A program made the translations under genes and the position numbers. From an uncultured Faecalicatena sp. (GTDB lineage: Bacteria; Bacillota; Clostridia; Lachnospirales; Lachnospiraceae), in assembly GCA_902489075.1 (NCBI GenBank), contig CABTYO010000051.1, forward strand, positions 1-7,920: a stretch of 7,920 bases of DNA, given 5' to 3'. The notes below the pieces were generated by a model. The model made no database searches. It worked only from the letters and a program-made list of their open reading frames with translations, and was not told the DNA's origin. Each line of letters begins with the position of its first letter. Position 1 is the first letter of the stretch. Positions 1 to 5,527 of this stretch are shown here, piece after piece.

Positions 1-57
1 GAAATCAACAGAGCGGCCAGAGCACAGTTGTTAAAGAAAAACATGAGATGTATTTGA
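1..57 (+). CDS. possible 3' end of an upstream gene (partial)
   Basis: Frame 1 is open from the window edge to a TGA at 55-57 and would encode the tail EINRAARAQLLKKNMRCI. Its codons (AGA, GCA, CAG, GAA) look like those of the neighbouring genes, so it may be the last residues of a gene that begins outside the window. I do not recognise the protein. The other two frames also stay open for a short way (to 34 and 71), so the choice of frame is weak. The last nine codons fall within the first copy of a 30-bp direct repeat. Confidence 0.35.
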   Translation, partial: EINRAARAQLLKKNMRCI

Positions 58-124
58 ATTGGAAGCAATAGATAAATTTTTAGAAAGTGAATGGGTTAAA
101 GAAAAACATGAGATGTATTTGAAT
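30..124 (+). repeat. pair of 30-bp perfect direct repeats upstream of asd
   Basis: The same 30 bases occur at 30-59 and 95-124, beginning GTTAAAGAAAAACATGAG and ending GTATTTGAAT. They start 65 bp apart, with a 35-bp spacer between them. The bases after each copy differ apart from a shared GAAGCAA (62-68 and 133-139). The copies lie in different reading frames relative to the window start. A short open stretch (47-133) that reads through the second copy would end in FLESEWVKEKHEMYLNVE. The array could be a decayed tandem duplication of an upstream gene's tail or a doubled leader or promoter segment. No clear sigma-A promoter for asd was found here. Confidence 0.9.
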
Positions 125-162
125 GTAGAATAGAAGCAAAAGAAAGGAAAAAGGTGAGGAAG

Positions 163-1248
163 ATGGATCAGAAATTAAGAGTTGGTATTTTAGGTGCAAC
201 AGGAATGGTTGGTCAGAGATTTATTTCCCTGCTTGAGAACCATCCCTGGTTTGAAGTAGTGACTGTGGCAGCAAGCCCTCGTTCCGCAGGAAAGACCTAT
301 GAGGAGGCAGTGGGTGACAGATGGAAAATGGATACACCGATGCCGGAGGCTGTGAAGAAATTGGTGGTACTGAATGTCAATGAAGTGGAAAAAGTTGCAG
401 CTACCGTTGACTTCGTATTCAGTGCAGTTGACATGACAAAGGAAGAAATCAAAGCAATCGAGGAAGAGTATGCAAAGACAGAGACTCCGGTCGTTTCCAA
501 TAACAGCGCACACCGCTGGACACCGGATGTTCCGATGGTAGTGCCGGAGATCAATGCCGATCATTTTGAAGTGATCGCAGACCAGAAGAAGCGTCTTGGA
601 ACAACCCGTGGCTTCATTGCAGTAAAGCCAAACTGTTCGATCCAGAGCTACGCACCTTGTCTTGCAGCATGGAAAGAATTCGGACCAAAAGAAGTTGTTG
701 CGACCACATACCAGGCAATTTCCGGAGCAGGTAAAACCTTCAAGGACTGGCCGGAGATGGTGGAGAATATCATCCCATATATCGGCGGAGAAGAGGAAAA
801 GAGCGAGCAGGAGCCTCTGAGAGTACTTGGTAAAGTAGAGAATGGCCAGATCGTAAAAGCGGAACTGCCAAAGATCACATGCCAGTGCATCCGTGTGCCT
901 GTATTGAACGGTCACACTGCTGCTGTATTTATCAACTTCGAGAAGAGACCGACGAAAGAGCAGCTGATTGAAAAATTAGTATCTTACAAAGGATTCCCAC
1001 AGGAAGCGAATCTTCCAAGCGCACCGAAGCAGTTCATCCAGTATCTGGAGGAGGATAACCGTCCGCAGGTGAAGATGGATGTGGATTATGAGAACGGAAT
1101 GGGCGTATCCATCGGACGTTTGAGAGAAGACAGCATGTTCGATTATAAATTTGTCGGACTGTCACACAATACCGTGCGCGGGGCAGCAGGCGGTGCTGTG
1201 CTGTGTGCGGAAGCACTGACGGCAAAAGGGTATATACAGGCAAAATAA
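163..1248 (+). CDS. asd: aspartate-semialdehyde dehydrogenase (archaeal/fungal type)
   Basis: Asd reduces L-aspartyl-4-phosphate to L-aspartate-4-semialdehyde with NADPH. This is the branch point to lysine/diaminopimelate, threonine and methionine, and the enzyme is cytoplasmic. The N-terminus has the nucleotide-binding motif GILGATGMVGQRF (residues 8-20). The catalytic cysteine is C158 in KPNCSIQ, and the acid/base histidine is H251 in NGHTAAVFINFE. The overall pattern and the length of 361 aa fit the branch of the family that includes archaeal and fungal enzymes rather than the E. coli type. I chose ATG163 because AGGTGA (152-157) is well placed before it and relatives start close to KLRVGILGATG. 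An in-frame GTG at 154 with a weaker AAAGGA upstream would add three residues (MRK). No dapA, lysC or hom is adjacent. The stop codon abuts palindromic element A. Confidence 0.97.
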   Translation: MDQKLRVGILGATGMVGQRFISLLENHPWFEVVTVAASPRSAGKTYEEAVGDRWKMDTPMPEAVKKLVVLNVNEVEKVAATVDFVFSAVDMTKEEIKAIEEEYAKTETPVVSNNSAHRWTPDVPMVVPEINADHFEVIADQKKRLGTTRGFIAVKPNCSIQSYAPCLAAWKEFGPKEVVATTYQAISGAGKTFKDWPEMVENIIPYIGGEEEKSEQEPLRVLGKVENGQIVKAELPKITCQCIRVPVLNGHTAAVFINFEKRPTKEQLIEKLVSYKGFPQEANLPSAPKQFIQYLEEDNRPQVKMDVDYENGMGVSIGRLREDSMFDYKFVGLSHNTVRGAAGGAVLCAEALTAKGYIQAK

Positions 1249-1638
1249 AATCGGAAGTTAGTGACGAGCTTTAGTCTTGGAACGGATGAAGGGGGGACGC
1301 CGGGAAAGATGTGGAATGCACTTCCCGCTGCCTGCGTACCTGTCGTTTCAAAACCCTTATCGTTCGTGAAGAAGGCATAACAGAAAAAAGCGGAAAAAGG
1401 AAGGCACTGCCATATATGCTGAGAAATCTAGATGATTTCTCAGCAAGTATGGCACGGAATTAGGCGTTGAACGCCGAATTCTGACCTTCCTTTTTCCGCT
1501 TTTCTCTGTAACGCCTTCTAACACGATCTTTATGGGTTTTTGAAACGACAGGTACGCAGGCAGTGGGAAATGCACTCCGCATCTTTCCTGGTTTCCCCAT
1601 CCTTTCCGCAATTAAAGTACGTGACTAACTTCCGATTT
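1248..1638 (+). repeat. long near-palindromic element A (asd-leuC intergenic region)
   Basis: The bases from about 1248 to 1404 are the imperfect reverse complement of about 1485 to 1638. The ends match exactly (AAATCGGAAGTTAGT at 1248-1262 against ACTAACTTCCGATTT at 1624-1638), as do several internal blocks, such as CTGCCTGCGTACCTGTCGTTTC at 1328-1349. Many of the differences between arms are transitions. Some give G-U pairs on the + strand and some on the - strand, so the outer arms alone do not tell which strand is transcribed. The element begins at the last base of the asd stop codon and ends about 130 bp before the leuC start. Inside it lies the 200-nt conserved core described separately. 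It contains no credible gene. The short open frames across it are by-products of the palindrome. Confidence 0.95.
1346..1545 (+). ncRNA. candidate structured RNA/DNA element, core copy A
   Basis: This 200-nt core aligns with 3593-3792, which is also 200 nt. The left 64 bases align with no gap at about 69% identity by hand count. The predicted fold is a basal stem that closes near AAAAAGGAAGG (1394-1404) with CCTTCCTTTTT (1485-1495), then two hairpins. Hairpin I (1408-1454) pairs TGCCATA with TATGGCA and TGCTGAGAAATC (1417-1428) with GATTTCTCAGCA (1434-1445). Hairpin II (1457-1481) pairs GAATT with AATTC and GGCG with CGCC around a TTGAA loop. An asymmetric internal loop has CGTTCGTGAAGAA (1361-1373) on the left and TTCTAACACGATCTTTA (1516-1532) on the right, and both resemble the partner copy. 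Function and family are unknown. It may be an RNA, a mobile foldback element, or both. Confidence 0.7.
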
Positions 1639-1668
1639 CCTGATAGTAGGATGAAATGTAACATGAAA

Positions 1669-1706
1669 GAAAAGGGGAAAAAGGATAATATCCCTACTTC
1701 CTTTTC
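1669..1706 (+). promoter_or_regulatory. imperfect inverted repeat before leuC
   Basis: GAAAAGG (1669-1675) is complementary to CCTTTTC (1700-1706), and an inner GGATA (1683-1687) is complementary to TATCC (1689-1693). The right half overlaps the proposed -35 region of the leuC promoter, so it could be a binding site for a regulator or a small hairpin. No T-box specifier or AGGGTGGNACC-type motif is visible in this leader. The assignment is inferred from position only. Confidence 0.35.
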
Positions 1707-1726
1707 ACACTTTAATATGGTAAAAT
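1698..1726 (+). promoter_or_regulatory. possible extended -10 promoter for leuCD
   Basis: TAAAAT (1721-1726) preceded by TGG forms an extended -10 element. TTCCTT (1698-1703), 17 bases upstream, is a poor -35. Transcription would begin near 1733, about 30 bases before the leuC start. This placement also argues against translation from the ATG at 1744. The weak -35 suggests a need for an activator or reliance on the extended -10. Confidence 0.45.
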
Positions 1727-1764
1727 GAGAACCAGAATTTATTATGAAAGAGGAGGTTGTCGTT

Positions 1765-3039
1765 ATGGGAATGACAATGACGCAGAAGATTCTGGCGGCT
1801 CATGCGGGGCTTGATTCTGTTGAGGCCGGTCAGTTGATAGAAGCGAAATTAGATGTGGTAATGGCGAATGACATTACCGGACCGATGGCCCTGCCGATAT
1901 TTAAGCAGATGGCAGACGTGGTTTATGATAAAGATAAAGTGGTACTGGTGCCGGATCATTTTACACCGAATAAGGATATTAAGTCCGCGGAGAATTCCAA
2001 GGCGATCCGTGAATTCGCAAAGGATCAGGGACTCAAATGGTACTTCGAACAGGGGAAATCCGGAGTGGAGCACGCAATTCTTCCTGAGGCAGGTGTAGTT
2101 GCGGCAGGAGAGTGCATCATCGGTGCGGACTCTCATACATGTACATACGGTGCGCTGGGGGCATTTTCTACAGGCGTAGGCACGACAGATATCGCAACAG
2201 GTATGGCAACAGGGGAACTGTGGTTTAAGGTGCCGAGTGCGATCAAGTTTGTACTGACTGGCAAGCCGGGACCTTATGTGAGCGGTAAGGATGTGATCAT
2301 TCATATTATCGGTAAGATCGGTGTGGATGGGGCACTTTACAAATCCATGGAATTTACAGGAGACGGAATCCAGAATCTTTCTATGGATGACCGTTTTACA
2401 ATTGCCAATATGGCCATCGAGGCCGGTGCGAAGAACGGGATTTTCCCGGTGGATGAGCAGACGAAGGCTTATCTTAACGAGCACACAGTGAAGGAATATA
2501 CGGTTTATGAAGCTGATGAGGATGCAGTTTATGATGATGAGATCGAGATTGACCTGTCTAAGGTTCGTCCGACGGTTGCATTCCCGCATCTTCCGGGCAA
2601 CGCGAAGACCATCGATGAGATCGAGGCGATGGAGCCGATCAAGATTGACCAGGTCGTAATCGGATCCTGTACGAACGGAAGAATGGAAGATATGCGTAAG
2701 GCTGCAGCAATCCTGAAAGGTCACGAGGTTCACCCGGACGTACGTGTCATGGTGATCCCGGCTACGCAGAAGATCTACAAGCAGTGTATGAAGGAAGGGC
2801 TTCTGGACATTTTTGTGGATGCAGGCTGTGCAGTGAACACACCGAGCTGCGGACCTTGTATGGGAGGTCATATGGGCGTTATGGCAGCAGGAGAAAAGTG
2901 CGTCTCTACGACCAACCGTAACTTCGTAGGACGTATGGGGCATGTGGATTCCCTGATTTATCTGGCTTCCCCGGAAGTAGCTGCTGCAAGTGCGATTGCA
3001 GGATGCATCGCGAATCCAGAGAAAGTAGGTGACAAATAA
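1765..3039 (+). CDS. leuC: 3-isopropylmalate dehydratase large subunit
   Basis: LeuC, with LeuD, isomerises 2-isopropylmalate to 3-isopropylmalate in leucine synthesis. It is the aconitase-fold large subunit that carries the [4Fe-4S] cluster. The cluster cysteines are visible: C302 in GSCTNGR, and C362 and C365 in NTPSCGPCMGGH. Other family motifs include ANDITGP near residue 33 and GADSHTCTYGALGAFSTGVG (about residues 120-139). At 424 aa it matches the shorter HacA/archaeal-type LeuC rather than the roughly 470-aa enterobacterial type. I chose ATG1765 because AGGAGG (1751-1756) sits eight bases upstream. The in-frame ATG1744 lies before that site. The stop codon overlaps the leuD start by one base. 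Related HacA-family enzymes act on homoaconitate or other substrates, but a leucine role is most likely with this partner. leuA and leuB are not adjacent. Confidence 0.95.
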   Translation: MGMTMTQKILAAHAGLDSVEAGQLIEAKLDVVMANDITGPMALPIFKQMADVVYDKDKVVLVPDHFTPNKDIKSAENSKAIREFAKDQGLKWYFEQGKSGVEHAILPEAGVVAAGECIIGADSHTCTYGALGAFSTGVGTTDIATGMATGELWFKVPSAIKFVLTGKPGPYVSGKDVIIHIIGKIGVDGALYKSMEFTGDGIQNLSMDDRFTIANMAIEAGAKNGIFPVDEQTKAYLNEHTVKEYTVYEADEDAVYDDEIEIDLSKVRPTVAFPHLPGNAKTIDEIEAMEPIKIDQVVIGSCTNGRMEDMRKAAAILKGHEVHPDVRVMVIPATQKIYKQCMKEGLLDIFVDAGCAVNTPSCGPCMGGHMGVMAAGEKCVSTTNRNFVGRMGHVDSLIYLASPEVAAASAIAGCIANPEKVGDK

Positions 3040-3530
3040 TGAAAGCATTGGGACACGTTTTTAAATATGGAGACAACGTAGATACAGACGTTATCATTCC
3101 GGCAAGATATCTGAACTCTTTTGATGCACAGGAGCTGGCAAGCCATGCAATGGCAGACATCGATCCTGAATTTGTCAATAAGGTACAGCCGGGAGACCTG
3201 ATCGTGGCAAATAAAAACTTCGGCTGCGGTTCTTCCAGAGAACATGCGCCGCTGTGTTTAAAGACTGCAGGAGTCAGCTGCGTGATTGCAGAGACATTTG
3301 CAAGAATTTTCTACCGCAATGCCATCAATATCGGTCTGCCGATTATCGAGTGCCCGGAGGCTGCAAAGGGAATCGAGGCAGGCGATGAAGTAGAAGTGGA
3401 TTTTGACAGCGGTAAGATCTATAACCGGACAAAAGGAACAGAGTTCCAGGGACAGGCATTCCCAGAGTTCATGCAGAAGCTGATTGCCGCTGGTGGACTG
3501 GTAAATTATACGAATAGTAAGAAAGCCTGA
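3039..3530 (+). CDS. leuD: 3-isopropylmalate dehydratase small subunit
   Basis: LeuD is the small subunit of isopropylmalate isomerase and supplies the swivelling domain over the LeuC active site. It is 163 aa, typical for the family. The signature GCGSSREHAP is at residues 62-71, and FARIFYRNAINIGLP follows at 87-101. Near the N-terminus, DTDVIIPARYLNS contains the YL-x-x loop (residues 24-27), which has been linked to substrate choice in archaeal homologues. Here it reads YLNS, so substrate is assigned from context rather than from that loop. The ATG shares its A with the leuC stop (TAATG). AGGTGA (3027-3032) inside leuC is the ribosome binding site, so the two subunits are translationally coupled. 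The gene ends immediately before palindromic element B. Confidence 0.95.
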   Translation: MKALGHVFKYGDNVDTDVIIPARYLNSFDAQELASHAMADIDPEFVNKVQPGDLIVANKNFGCGSSREHAPLCLKTAGVSCVIAETFARIFYRNAINIGLPIIECPEAAKGIEAGDEVEVDFDSGKIYNRTKGTEFQGQAFPEFMQKLIAAGGLVNYTNSKKA

Positions 3531-3845
3531 CTGGGAGCGGGGCGCGGTCTTGGGATTTAGACCGGGTGCTCCTGCGGATGCGGCACATGTCTTTTCGAAA
3601 GCCTGACCGTTTGCGAAGAATCAGTAGAAGTAAAAATGAGAAAAAGAGTGGTACTGGCCGATTTGCCGGGAAAACTTGATGATTTCCCGGCAAGTAGGCC
3701 ACAGAATTGTGCCGTTGTACGGCGAATTCTGACCACTCTTTTTCTCATTTTTGCTTCAACTGGTTCTAACGCTCACTTTAAGGCTTTCGAAAAGACATGT
3801 GCCGTATCCGCAGGAGCACGGTCTAAATCCCGCGCCGCTGGGAGC
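3531..3845 (+). repeat. long near-palindromic element B (after leuD)
   Basis: The left arm (about 3537-3652) is the imperfect reverse complement of the right arm (about 3732-3838). Long exact blocks include GGCACATGTCTTTTCGAAAG on the left (3582-3601), matched by its complement at 3783-3802. The outer left arm has a few extra bases and a small hairpin of its own (GGTCT 3546-3550 with AGACC 3559-3563). CTGGGAGC occurs as a direct repeat at 3531-3538 and 3838-3845 and might be a target-site duplication, although the palindrome partly reaches it. No credible gene is present. The outer arms share little sequence with element A, whereas the inner 200 nt do. Confidence 0.95.
3593..3792 (+). ncRNA. 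candidate structured RNA/DNA element, core copy B
   Basis: This second copy of the 200-nt core lies in the same orientation as copy A. The basal stem pairs AAAAAGAGTGG (3641-3651) with CCACTCTTTTT (3733-3743). Hairpin I (3655-3701) pairs TGGCC with GGCCA and TGCCGGGAAA (3664-3673) with TTTCCCGGCA (3683-3692). Hairpin II (3703-3729) pairs GAATT with AATTC and GCCG with CGGC around a TTGTA loop. Relative to copy A, paired bases change together: GAA/TTC becomes AGT/ACT, GCGG/CCGC becomes TGAG/CTCA, TGAG/CTCA becomes CGGG/CCCG, and GGCG/CGCC becomes GCCG/CGGC. GATGATTTC, GCAAGTA, CGAATTCTGACC and TTCTAAC are retained. Function is unknown. Confidence 0.7.
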
Positions 3846-3984
3846 TTCCGGGCAGGAGAGGGGAATGCAGGAATGGAGAGGGGATATGTTTTCGAAAAAA
3901 TGAACGGGATCAGGGAGGATTGATTAGCAACGTTTTTACAGGATAAAAAGTTACTAGAATATATTTGTAATATGTTGGAAGGGC
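3846..3984. other. intergenic stretch with no recognised gene
   Basis: Between element B and the promoter of the antiporter gene the sequence is purine-rich, then AT-rich. It holds SD-like strings (AGGAGAGGGG, AGGGAGG), but these are followed only by frames of at most 16 codons with no recognisable product. I see no RNA gene or terminator here. Confidence 0.6.
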
Positions 3985-4013
3985 TTGTCAGAAAGTGGGT
4001 TATATTGTATCCT
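3985..4013 (+). promoter_or_regulatory. possible promoter for the antiporter gene
   Basis: TTGTCA (3985-3990) and TATCCT (4008-4013) are separated by 17 bases, giving fair matches to sigma-A -35 and -10 elements. Transcription would begin near 4020. The -10 overlaps the first half of the inverted repeat at 4004-4052, which would allow control at this promoter. Confidence 0.4.
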
Positions 4014-4052
4014 GAAAGAGTGAGTCCGGGCTTGCGTTGTGCCGGATACAAT
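4004..4052 (+). promoter_or_regulatory. inverted repeat in the antiporter leader
   Basis: ATTGTATCC (4004-4012) and GGATACAAT (4044-4052) are perfect 9-bp inverted repeats 31 bases apart. A second, overlapping pairing is possible between TCCGG (4025-4029) and CCGGA (4042-4046), which would compete with the long one. The right half lies 14 bases before the ribosome binding site. It could be a split operator or a simple switchable hairpin. Known riboswitch consensus sequences were not recognised. Confidence 0.45.
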
Positions 4053-4078
4053 GAATTTTGAGGAAGAGAGGATTTGGG

Positions 4079-5380
4079 ATGAAAGAAGAGAGTGCTGTGA
4101 GAGTGAATGAGAAGGGGCGGGCGGTGGCGCTGCTTCCGATCGGGGTGTTCCTTGTGATTTTCCTGGGAGCGGGAATTGTGACGAAGGATTTTTATGCGAT
4201 GCCTGCGATTGTGGGATTTTTGATCGCATTGTTTGTTGCTTTCTTACAGAATCGGAAGCTGAATTTTAGTCAGAAGCTTAAGGTTATTGCGAGAGGGGCA
4301 GGCGATGAGAATATTATTACGATGAGCCTGATCTTTCTGTGTGCAGGTGGATTTTCGGGTGCTGTGACTGCGGCTGGAGGCGTGGAAAGTACGGTGAATT
4401 TTGGACTGTCTATTCTCCCGGCGCGGATTGCGATTGTGGGATTGTTTATTATCGGATGTTTCATTTCTATTTCTATGGGAACGTCTATGGGAACGATTGC
4501 TGCGCTGGCACCGATTGCGGTAGAGATTTCCAAGCAGACGGGATTTTCTCTTGCAATCTGTATCGGAGCGGTTGTCTGTGGGGCGATGTTTGGGGATAAT
4601 CTGTCCATGATATCAGACACCACTATTGCTGCGGTCAAGACTCAGGGCTGTGAGATGAAGGACAAGTTTAAAGCAAACTTTCTGATCGTACTTCCGGCGG
4701 CTGTCATTACCATTGTGATTTTCTATCTGGTAACGCGTAATGTGGCTCTGCAGGTTACTACTACATCTGATTACAATCTGTGGAAAGTGCTGCCGTATAT
4801 TCTGGTTCTGGTAGGTGCACTGATCGGTATCAATGTATTCCTCGTTCTGATCGGCGGTATTGTGGTATCACTGATTGTAGGTGTGGCGACAGGAAGTATC
4901 GCGTTGTCTGAGATTTTCAGTGTTGTCGGTGGCGGCGTAACTTCCATGTATGACATTACTGTTATTTCTATCATTGTGGCATGTATTGTTTCACTTGTAA
5001 AAGAATATGGGGGGATCCAGTTTATTCTGAATCTGATTAAGAGCAGAATTAAGGGAAAACGCGGAGGAGAGTTAGGAATCGCTCTGCTGGCACTGTTTGT
5101 GGACCTGTGTACTGCCAATAATACGGTGGCTATCGTTATGGCAGGCCCGATTGCCAAAGAGATCAGCGACGAATTCGAGATTACGCCAAAACGTTCCGCG
5201 TCACTTTTGGATATTTTTACATCGGTGGGACAGGGGATGATTCCCTACGGCGCACAGCTTTTATCGGCTGCCAGTCTGACAGGACTGACACCGTTCCATA
5301 TTATGCCATACCTGTTTTATCCTATGCTGATGGCTGCCAGCGGATTATTGTTCATTCTTTTCCGCAGGCATGGTAAATAG
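4079..5380 (+). CDS. NhaC-family Na+/H+ antiporter
   Basis: This integral membrane transporter of 433 aa probably exchanges cations, or a solute, for protons or sodium across the cytoplasmic membrane. Hydrophobic segments run through most of the chain, starting at residues 15-35 and 38-57 and ending at 409-428, consistent with about ten to twelve helices. Family-like motifs are ISMGTSMGTIAALAPIA (130-146), GAMFGDNLSMISDTT (168-182), DLCTANNTVAIVMAGPIA (342-359) and DIFTSVGQGMIPYGAQLL (378-395). GDNLSMISDTT is the most characteristic NhaC-type signature. I chose ATG4079 because AGAGGA (4067-4072) is six bases upstream. A TTG at 4058 would add seven residues and lies before that site. Some NhaC relatives exchange organic acids (malate/lactate), so the substrate is open. 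The leucine-gene neighbourhood does not settle it. Confidence 0.88.
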   Translation: MKEESAVRVNEKGRAVALLPIGVFLVIFLGAGIVTKDFYAMPAIVGFLIALFVAFLQNRKLNFSQKLKVIARGAGDENIITMSLIFLCAGGFSGAVTAAGGVESTVNFGLSILPARIAIVGLFIIGCFISISMGTSMGTIAALAPIAVEISKQTGFSLAICIGAVVCGAMFGDNLSMISDTTIAAVKTQGCEMKDKFKANFLIVLPAAVITIVIFYLVTRNVALQVTTTSDYNLWKVLPYILVLVGALIGINVFLVLIGGIVVSLIVGVATGSIALSEIFSVVGGGVTSMYDITVISIIVACIVSLVKEYGGIQFILNLIKSRIKGKRGGELGIALLALFVDLCTANNTVAIVMAGPIAKEISDEFEITPKRSASLLDIFTSVGQGMIPYGAQLLSAASLTGLTPFHIMPYLFYPMLMAASGLLFILFRRHGK

Positions 5381-5455
5381 GGGAAAATGTGCTTCGCCGT
5401 CACACGTCCGTGCTGAAAGGGGCGTCCGGCATGAAATAAGCGTATGGAAACTCTC

Positions 5456-5484
5456 TTGAATATGAGAAAGACATATGTTATAAT
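5456..5484 (+). promoter_or_regulatory. sigma-A promoter of thrC
   Basis: TTGAAT (5456-5461), a 17-base spacer and a perfect TATAAT (5479-5484) preceded by TGT (extended -10) form a strong promoter. The start of transcription should fall near 5491. It lies 44 bases before the thrC ATG, so thrC has its own transcript separate from the antiporter gene. The upstream ATG at 5444 precedes the promoter and cannot be the start for this transcript. The stretch 5381-5455 shows no convincing terminator. Confidence 0.85.
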
Positions 5485-5527
5485 TCAGTGCAGTAACACA
5501 GTGAAGAAAGAAAAAGAGGGTAAAAGC

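Noticed and set aside
1394..1495. Ordinary intrinsic terminator formed by the core of element A
   Set aside because: The T stretch at 1491-1495 is part of the stem itself and is followed by more paired sequence rather than a free U tract. A termination role is possible but not shown.
1357..1728. Open frames on both strands across element A (84 aa on -, 62 aa on +)
   Set aside because: They lie in the palindromic arms, have no sensible ribosome binding site or protein-like composition, and their opposing presence follows from inverted-repeat symmetry.
1639..1764. T-box leader for leucine control before leuC
   Set aside because: No AGGGTGGNACC-like antiterminator sequence and no terminator hairpin with a T run was found in this short leader.
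1849..3048. 399-aa open frame on the - strand opposite leuC
   Set aside because: It is a shadow of leuC. It is rich in Cys, His and Arg, has no recognisable domain, and the + strand gene is unambiguous.
1248..3845. CRISPR array from the repeated structures
   Set aside because: There are only two copies, about 2.2 kb apart, in separate intergenic regions. They are diverged and have no regular spacers.
3469..3923. Open frames across element B, some beginning MRKRVV on both strands
   Set aside because: The matching N-termini on opposite strands are produced by the inverted arms. No coding signal was seen.
3863..3923. Small peptide genes after SD-like purine runs (MQEWRGDMFSKK, MERGYVFEKMNGIRED)
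   Set aside because: They are very short, the overlapping alternatives compete, and there is nothing recognisable. Purine-rich DNA easily gives such patterns.
5444..5527. N-terminal extension of thrC from the ATG at 5444
   Set aside because: The extension covers the TTGAAT/TATAAT promoter and the ribosome binding site of the internal ATG5528. The extra residues do not look like ThrC.
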